A stretch of 61,671 nt of DNA from Candidatus Aminicenantota bacterium. Its GTDB lineage: Bacteria; Acidobacteriota; Aminicenantia; Aminicenantales; Aminicenantaceae. The stretch spans positions 1,226,967-1,288,637 of the forward strand of contig CP070750.1 of NCBI GenBank assembly GCA_020348385.1, in the 5' to 3' direction. Shown here piece after piece: positions 57,384-61,671 of the stretch (positions within the stretch are counted from its first letter, which is position 1; every line of letters begins with the position of its first letter). The notes below the pieces were generated by a model that saw only the letters and a list, made by a program, of their open reading frames with translations, was not told where the DNA came from and did not search any database. The translations under genes were made by a program, and so were the position numbers.

Positions 57384-60058
57384 TTCGGCACCTGTCCCCG
57401 AATTTTAGGTGGAGATTGGCGGTCGGAGATGGTCAGCTCGGTTTTCAGGTCGATTCCATCGCCGACGATCTGAATTTCATATGTCCCGGCAGGAGCAAAT
57501 TCCAAATAACGCGTAAAATAAGGCTGCGGGCTATCATTCCTTTTTGTAACAAGATCCCACCTGAACTGGTTGAAACCCTTTTTACCTTTTAATATTTTGG
57601 TCCAGATCATGTTACCCTTGTCATCGACCACGCGTAACTCAACACCCCCATCGTTCATCAAATAAAAAGTGATGGGGACCTTCTCCGCTGTTCTCATCCT
57701 CGGATCCCGATGGCTATCGTTGATCCATGGCAACCGAGCGACCGGTGCCGTAAAAATCATGTCTGCCTGAGGGATACCATCATTAAATGCCTCATGGATC
57801 GCTCGGATATTCATTTTATAGATCCCCCGTCCATGGGTTCCGACCACAAGGTCCATCTCCCTGTCCTGGATGACAAGATCGGAAATGGCCGTCGCAGCCA
57901 TGCCCGGACCCAACAGGGACCAGTTCTCACCACGATCCACTGAGATGTACACCCCCCTGTATAATCCGGCATACAGAATATTTTTATTCACCGGATCTTC
58001 CAGGATGACATAGGCAACCTCATCGGGAAGGTTGGCCACGATCGATCGCCAGGTTTTCCCATGATCTTCTGAGACATACAGATAGTTTTTCAGATCATCG
58101 TAATTTATTCCTGTGACAGAAACATAAATCCGGGCTTTATCGAAGCGCGACGGATAGATACTCCGAATATACCCGTTGGAAAGTCCTTCAGAACACTCGG
58201 TCCAATTATTCCCGTCATCCTGCGTGATCCAGAAAGCACCTCTATCCGTTCCGACATACAAAACACCTGGCTCATGCGGTGACTCGGCAATGGCCCCCGC
58301 TGCCACCGATTTTTTCTCGGGATATTTCGACACGGATAGATCCGGACTGATCAAATCCCAAGAATCCCCCTTGTTCAAACTCTTGAAGATGTAGTTGCCG
58401 GCATGATACAGCACGGATGGATCGTGGGAAGAAATGATATACGGAGCAATAAAATTATAAGCTTGCTTTCCCTCATGACCCTTGGGGAGCCGCGGCCTAA
58501 TCCTCACTGACCGATCGGCCCTCATATCCTTCCGGAATATACCCCCTTCCTGGCTCGATGTGTACACGATGTTGGGATCCTGCGGATCGGCCATGGTGTA
58601 GCACCCGTCGCCCCCTGCCCAGGCATCGATCCAGACATACCGCCACTCATCCTGAAACCTGGGATTCCATTCCTTTGCCGGCCCGTAAACAGACGCGTCG
58701 TCCTGTGTCCCCCCGTACACATAATAGGGATCCTGATCGTCGACAGAGATATCATAAAACTCGCCAGCCGGGATATTGTTGTGATGCATCCAAGATTTCC
58801 CCTTGTCATAGCTGACATACAGTCCCCCATCGTTACCCAATGCCAAATGATTCGGATTGGCCGGATCTATCCACATCTCGCAGTGATCCAGATGCAGCAC
58901 CTCAGCTTGGTTGGGAAAAAGATGGAAAACATCCCCACCCATCAGATCGAAAGTCTTGCCGCCATCGGTGCTGTGCGCCACCCGCACCCCTAGTGCAAAC
59001 ACCTCATCGTCATCCTGAGGATTCACATAACAATCGGCAAAATACCAGCCGATCCTCGAGAATATATGAAGTTCATCCTCATGTGTTCTAACCCAAGATT
59101 GCCCCCCATCTACTGTGCGGTAAACTTCGGCATAAAACCTGTTTTTTTTGTTGAGGTTATCCACCAAAGCATAGGCTTTATCCGGATTACTCCAAGATAC
59201 GGCCAAACCGATCCGCCCGGTTTGCGGCCCATCGGGAAGCCCCCCTGCCAACCTGTTCCAGGTCTTTCCCCCATCACCGCTGCGGTATACCCCACTTTCC
59301 TTTCCCCATACGCCCGGATTTTCTCTAAACAAGGAACCATAGACAAAATCCAAGTTGTTTTCCCACATCGACACATAGATGACATCGGGATTGGATGGTG
59401 AGATCACGACATCGTTAGCCCCTGTCCGTTCGTTCACATACAGAACATGCTCCCAGGTCTTCCCTCCATCTACCGTTCTGTAAAGACCGCGATTCTCATT
59501 TTTGGACCAGAAATGGCCTAGAACGGCGACAAACACGATATCGGGATTTTCCGGATGAACGGCCACTTCCCCGATGTGATAAGAATCGGGAAGTCCCATA
59601 TTTCGCCAAGTCTCCCCCCCATCGTCAGACCGAAACACACCCGTACCCGGCATCGTGAAGTTTCTCGGCTTTTTGAGGCTTTCACCCGTCCCGAGCCAGA
59701 TGATATCAGGATTCGAAGAGGCCAGAGCGATGTCCCCGATACCGAGGGCCGACTGGTTTTCGAAAATCGGCTTCCAGGTCAAACCATGGTTGGTCGTCTT
59801 CCAAAGGTTGCCCGAGCCGAAAGCAACAAACCACGTTCCTGGCCGCGAAGGATCACACTGGATAGCCTCTACCCTGGCTGAATTGATGACAGGCCCCAAT
59901 GATATCCATTCAAGACCGAACAGGGAGTCTTTTTTCATCCTTAAGTACTGCTCCCACGAATCCAAAAGCGGGCTTCTGGACTCCTGTGCACCAACAAAAA
60001 AAGAACTCCCGATCACAAGAGATAAAAATATACCTACCAGCAATGTTTTAACATTCAT
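57380..60058 (-). CDS. Exported sortilin/VPS10-type beta-propeller protein
   Basis: An 892-residue protein with a signal peptide (LLVGIFLSLVIGSSFFVGA). It is built of many Asp-box/BNR repeats (S-x-D-x-G-x-T-W): SDDGGETWRNM, TVDGGKTWEHV, SGDGGKTWNRL, SEDHGKTWRSI, SVDRGENWSLL. This indicates a ten-bladed VPS10-like propeller, followed by a C-terminal beta domain (VELRVVDDKGNMIWTK). Such proteins in Acidobacteriota-type genomes are predicted glycosyl hydrolase-like or binding proteins. No catalytic residues can be assigned. The C-terminal residues KIRGQVPN are encoded by a copy of a short repeat. It converges with the broken aminotransferase (4-nt overlap). Confidence 0.88.
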   Translation of the reverse strand: MNVKTLLVGIFLSLVIGSSFFVGAQESRSPLLDSWEQYLRMKKDSLFGLEWISLGPVINSARVEAIQCDPSRPGTWFVAFGSGNLWKTTNHGLTWKPIFENQSALGIGDIALASSNPDIIWLGTGESLKKPRNFTMPGTGVFRSDDGGETWRNMGLPDSYHIGEVAVHPENPDIVFVAVLGHFWSKNENRGLYRTVDGGKTWEHVLYVNERTGANDVVISPSNPDVIYVSMWENNLDFVYGSLFRENPGVWGKESGVYRSGDGGKTWNRLAGGLPDGPQTGRIGLAVSWSNPDKAYALVDNLNKKNRFYAEVYRTVDGGQSWVRTHEDELHIFSRIGWYFADCYVNPQDDDEVFALGVRVAHSTDGGKTFDLMGGDVFHLFPNQAEVLHLDHCEMWIDPANPNHLALGNDGGLYVSYDKGKSWMHHNNIPAGEFYDISVDDQDPYYVYGGTQDDASVYGPAKEWNPRFQDEWRYVWIDAWAGGDGCYTMADPQDPNIVYTSSQEGGIFRKDMRADRSVRIRPRLPKGHEGKQAYNFIAPYIISSHDPSVLYHAGNYIFKSLNKGDSWDLISPDLSVSKYPEKKSVAAGAIAESPHEPGVLYVGTDRGAFWITQDDGNNWTECSEGLSNGYIRSIYPSRFDKARIYVSVTGINYDDLKNYLYVSEDHGKTWRSIVANLPDEVAYVILEDPVNKNILYAGLYRGVYISVDRGENWSLLGPGMAATAISDLVIQDREMDLVVGTHGRGIYKMNIRAIHEAFNDGIPQADMIFTAPVARLPWINDSHRDPRMRTAEKVPITFYLMNDGGVELRVVDDKGNMIWTKILKGKKGFNQFRWDLVTKRNDSPQPYFTRYLEFAPAGTYEIQIVGDGIDLKTELTISDRQSPPKIRGQVPN
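57391..57404 (+). repeat. CCTGTCCCCGAATT repeat, copy B (in a gene end)
   Basis: Identical to 39806-39819. Here AATTCGG and CCGAATT form 7-bp arms around the core (57382-57404). It supplies the last codons of the VPS10-like gene. Confidence 0.5.
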
Positions 60059-60162
60059 CGATTTTTACCTCCCTCGCCAAAGCAGCGATATAATCCAAAA
60101 TATATCCATTCACTCCTTGGACTCGACTGTCGAGTCCTTTGTGTTCGTACTTTCCTGTTTGT

Positions 60163-61671
60163 TTATTGAGAATCCTTCACGGCCGGGCCGTAATAGAGAG
60201 AATTAAAAAACAGCATAAACGTTCCATGGGTTTGGGCTCGGTTCTGGGGCCGGAATCCAAATAAAATAATCCGCCCTTCTCCGCGACAAACTTCTATTAG
60301 TGCCGGTTTATTGTGGAGAATATGGTCCCCGATCAGACGGCCGCTTTTAAAGGGATTGCTGTTGGGATAACGGGCCACAACTTTAACATCTTTCAACCAT
60401 GTCTGTTGCTTGTCTGACTTGGTCTTCTCCCCATCGAGAAATTCAAAGAACGGGCTTCCATAAGAGAGGATATTAGCGGTTTTCTCCATTCCATAAGCGA
60501 TAGGATGAGTGTTGTCCACTTCAACTTTTAGAATGGCGCTAGGACAGAAAAATTCTGAGGACGAAAAGTCTCGGGAGACATTCCGCAGGGGCACCTTAAA
60601 ATGATCTACGGGCAGTTGGCATGAGGAATTGAGGGTGACCAAAGTTCCTCCATCTTGCACAAACTGATATAGAGCGGACAAACCTTGAGTTCCGATTCCC
60701 CCCGCATATTGAGGAGGAACCGCTCCTTCTGCATGACCGTTGACAATGCGCGAGGATGAGACATTTGTCAGGACAATGACATCGTATTTTTGTTTAAGCT
60801 GGCCACTGCGGATCTCCGCATCATGAAGGGTGGTATAGGGAAACTCCCAGGTATCAAAAATCCAACGCGTCCAGCCCTCGTCCATATTAGCGACCCAGGG
60901 CTTATAGAGTCCCAAACGGAGAGGCTTTAGTGACAAGCGTTCACTGGGCGCGCTGCCAGCTTGAATTTGGAGACCAAATTCTTTGGCTAAGGATTGGACT
61001 TTTTTTTCTGTGTCAGCGCTAAAAACGATGATGGCCCCGGCCGGGTATTTTTTCCCTCCGGACGTGAAGGATTGTGTGGCCCAGGCCACACGGACGCCCT
61101 CCTTCAAAAGTCGGTTAACAGCCCTGTAACTATCCAGAATATTATGATCAAGGATATAACTTTTCGCACTCCCAGCGACCTTCCCCATGGGAGGATCTGC
61201 CTGTTGGATCAGCGTCAGCTGGGCATCAAATGGGAGGGCCACTTTAATAGCCTCCACTCCCATTTGGTAAGGGAGAGTCCATCCTGTCAGGTCAAAAGTG
61301 CTTTCAGGCGGACCGCCATCGTACTGTCTTCGATCCGGGTAGATTTGTGGTCCCAGGATATCAATGAGATAGGGCCGGTACGCCTGGGACATCAAGGCAA
61401 CATAAGTCCCCTTTGGATATTCACGATTTTGTGCGGTAAAGGAATTTTTTGATTGATGGATCTCTATCCCGCCGGAAATGAGGATATCGATCATTTTAGC
61501 TACAGTGTTGGGATCTTTTTGGGCTTGGGGAATGACATAGGCATAAGGCGCTTCGTTTTTGCCCTTCTCAATAGAGTTTCTGGCCATTCGGTACATGTTC
61601 ATGAGATATTTTTCTCTGTGTATTGCGCCGGTTTCCAGGAAGCCGATGACAGACCAGTAGGAATATTCCAC
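60163..61671 (-). CDS. M14-family zinc carboxypeptidase, C-terminal part (5' end outside window)
   Basis: The frame is open to the window edge, so the first 502 visible residues lack the N-terminal catalytic zinc domain. The visible part resembles the C-terminal region of secreted M14 peptidases of this phylum. First comes a linker (IHREKYLMNMYRMARNSIEKG), then an alpha/beta region (APYAYVIPQAQKDPNTVAKM), and then a class I glutamine-amidotransferase-like domain (YDVIVLTNVSS; LYQFVQDGGTLVTLNSSC; GRIILFGFRPQNRAQTHGTF). That last domain has lost clear amidotransferase residues and may bind peptides. The protein ends at 60163. The true catalytic residues cannot be checked here. Confidence 0.75.
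   Translation of the reverse strand: MEYSYWSVIGFLETGAIHREKYLMNMYRMARNSIEKGKNEAPYAYVIPQAQKDPNTVAKMIDILISGGIEIHQSKNSFTAQNREYPKGTYVALMSQAYRPYLIDILGPQIYPDRRQYDGGPPESTFDLTGWTLPYQMGVEAIKVALPFDAQLTLIQQADPPMGKVAGSAKSYILDHNILDSYRAVNRLLKEGVRVAWATQSFTSGGKKYPAGAIIVFSADTEKKVQSLAKEFGLQIQAGSAPSERLSLKPLRLGLYKPWVANMDEGWTRWIFDTWEFPYTTLHDAEIRSGQLKQKYDVIVLTNVSSSRIVNGHAEGAVPPQYAGGIGTQGLSALYQFVQDGGTLVTLNSSCQLPVDHFKVPLRNVSRDFSSSEFFCPSAILKVEVDNTHPIAYGMEKTANILSYGSPFFEFLDGEKTKSDKQQTWLKDVKVVARYPNSNPFKSGRLIGDHILHNKPALIEVCRGEGRIILFGFRPQNRAQTHGTFMLFFNSLYYGPAVKDSQ

Noticed and set aside
1..61671. tRNA, rRNA, CRISPR or insertion sequence
   Set aside because: No T-loop-like tRNA pattern outside genes, no regularly spaced direct repeats and no transposase or integrase sequence was seen.

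Overview
The window reads like a bacterial chromosome segment from the Acidobacteriota/Aminicenantes (OP8) neighbourhood. The reasons are four very long MacB/FtsX-type permeases of the 'ADOP' kind (three of them with a PadR repressor), many large secreted peptidases (gamma-glutamyltransferase, S10, S41, S9, M14), a sortilin/VPS10-type beta-propeller protein, a YfbK-type von Willebrand protein, and an ECF sigma factor followed by HEAT-repeat proteins. The base composition is close to even and spacers are short. I see no rRNA, tRNA, CRISPR array, transposase or phage gene. The phylum assignment is an inference from gene content.

Layout. 1-3.8 kb: a truncated gamma-glutamyltransferase, then PadR/permease module 1. 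3.8-4.3 kb: a non-coding or decayed stretch. 4.3-7.2 kb: a CGNR zinc-finger regulator, an EamA exporter and three small soluble proteins; three identically spaced ATAACC-N18-GGTTAT-type operators sit on the two promoters. 7.4-11.6 kb: ECF sigma, anti-sigma and two HEAT-repeat proteins. 11.6-12.3 kb: a Phd/VapC-type toxin-antitoxin pair. 12.6-15.8 kb: a membrane protein, an S10 carboxypeptidase and an acyltransferase-like protein. 15.8-18.2 kb: a Fur/PerR-type regulator, rubrerythrin and a rubredoxin-GltS fusion (peroxide defence, apparently leaderless). 18.3-25.3 kb: a Tat oxidoreductase, two DUF6807 proteins, a Tat enolase-superfamily protein, an NTF2-like protein and a large NlpC/P60-like secreted protein. 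25.4-32.1 kb: PadR/permease module 2, a DUF2268-like metalloprotease and a third permease. 32.2-39.6 kb: a LolA-ChaN-like fusion lipoprotein, an FMN-binding lipoprotein, rhomboid-TPR, a CrtI-like oxidoreductase and a vWFA/YfbK protein.

39.9-48.9 kb is the metabolically most striking part. A complete rdhB-rdhA-rdhC reductive dehalogenase operon is followed by a sodium:solute symporter, an AprA-like flavoprotein, an AprB-like ferredoxin, an amidinohydrolase and a convergent APC amino-acid permease. 49-61.7 kb returns to secreted proteins: an S41 peptidase, an S9 peptidase, permease/PadR module 4, a class V aminotransferase broken by two single-base indels, a VPS10-like protein and the C-terminal part of an M14 carboxypeptidase. 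Short GGGGAC-containing repeats are scattered between 39.7 and 57.4 kb, mostly at gene ends.

Taken together the region suggests an anaerobic, protein- and sugar-scavenging heterotroph with an oxidative-stress operon and the option of organohalide respiration. Regulation is largely local: small repressors encoded next to their presumed targets, with visible dyad operators.
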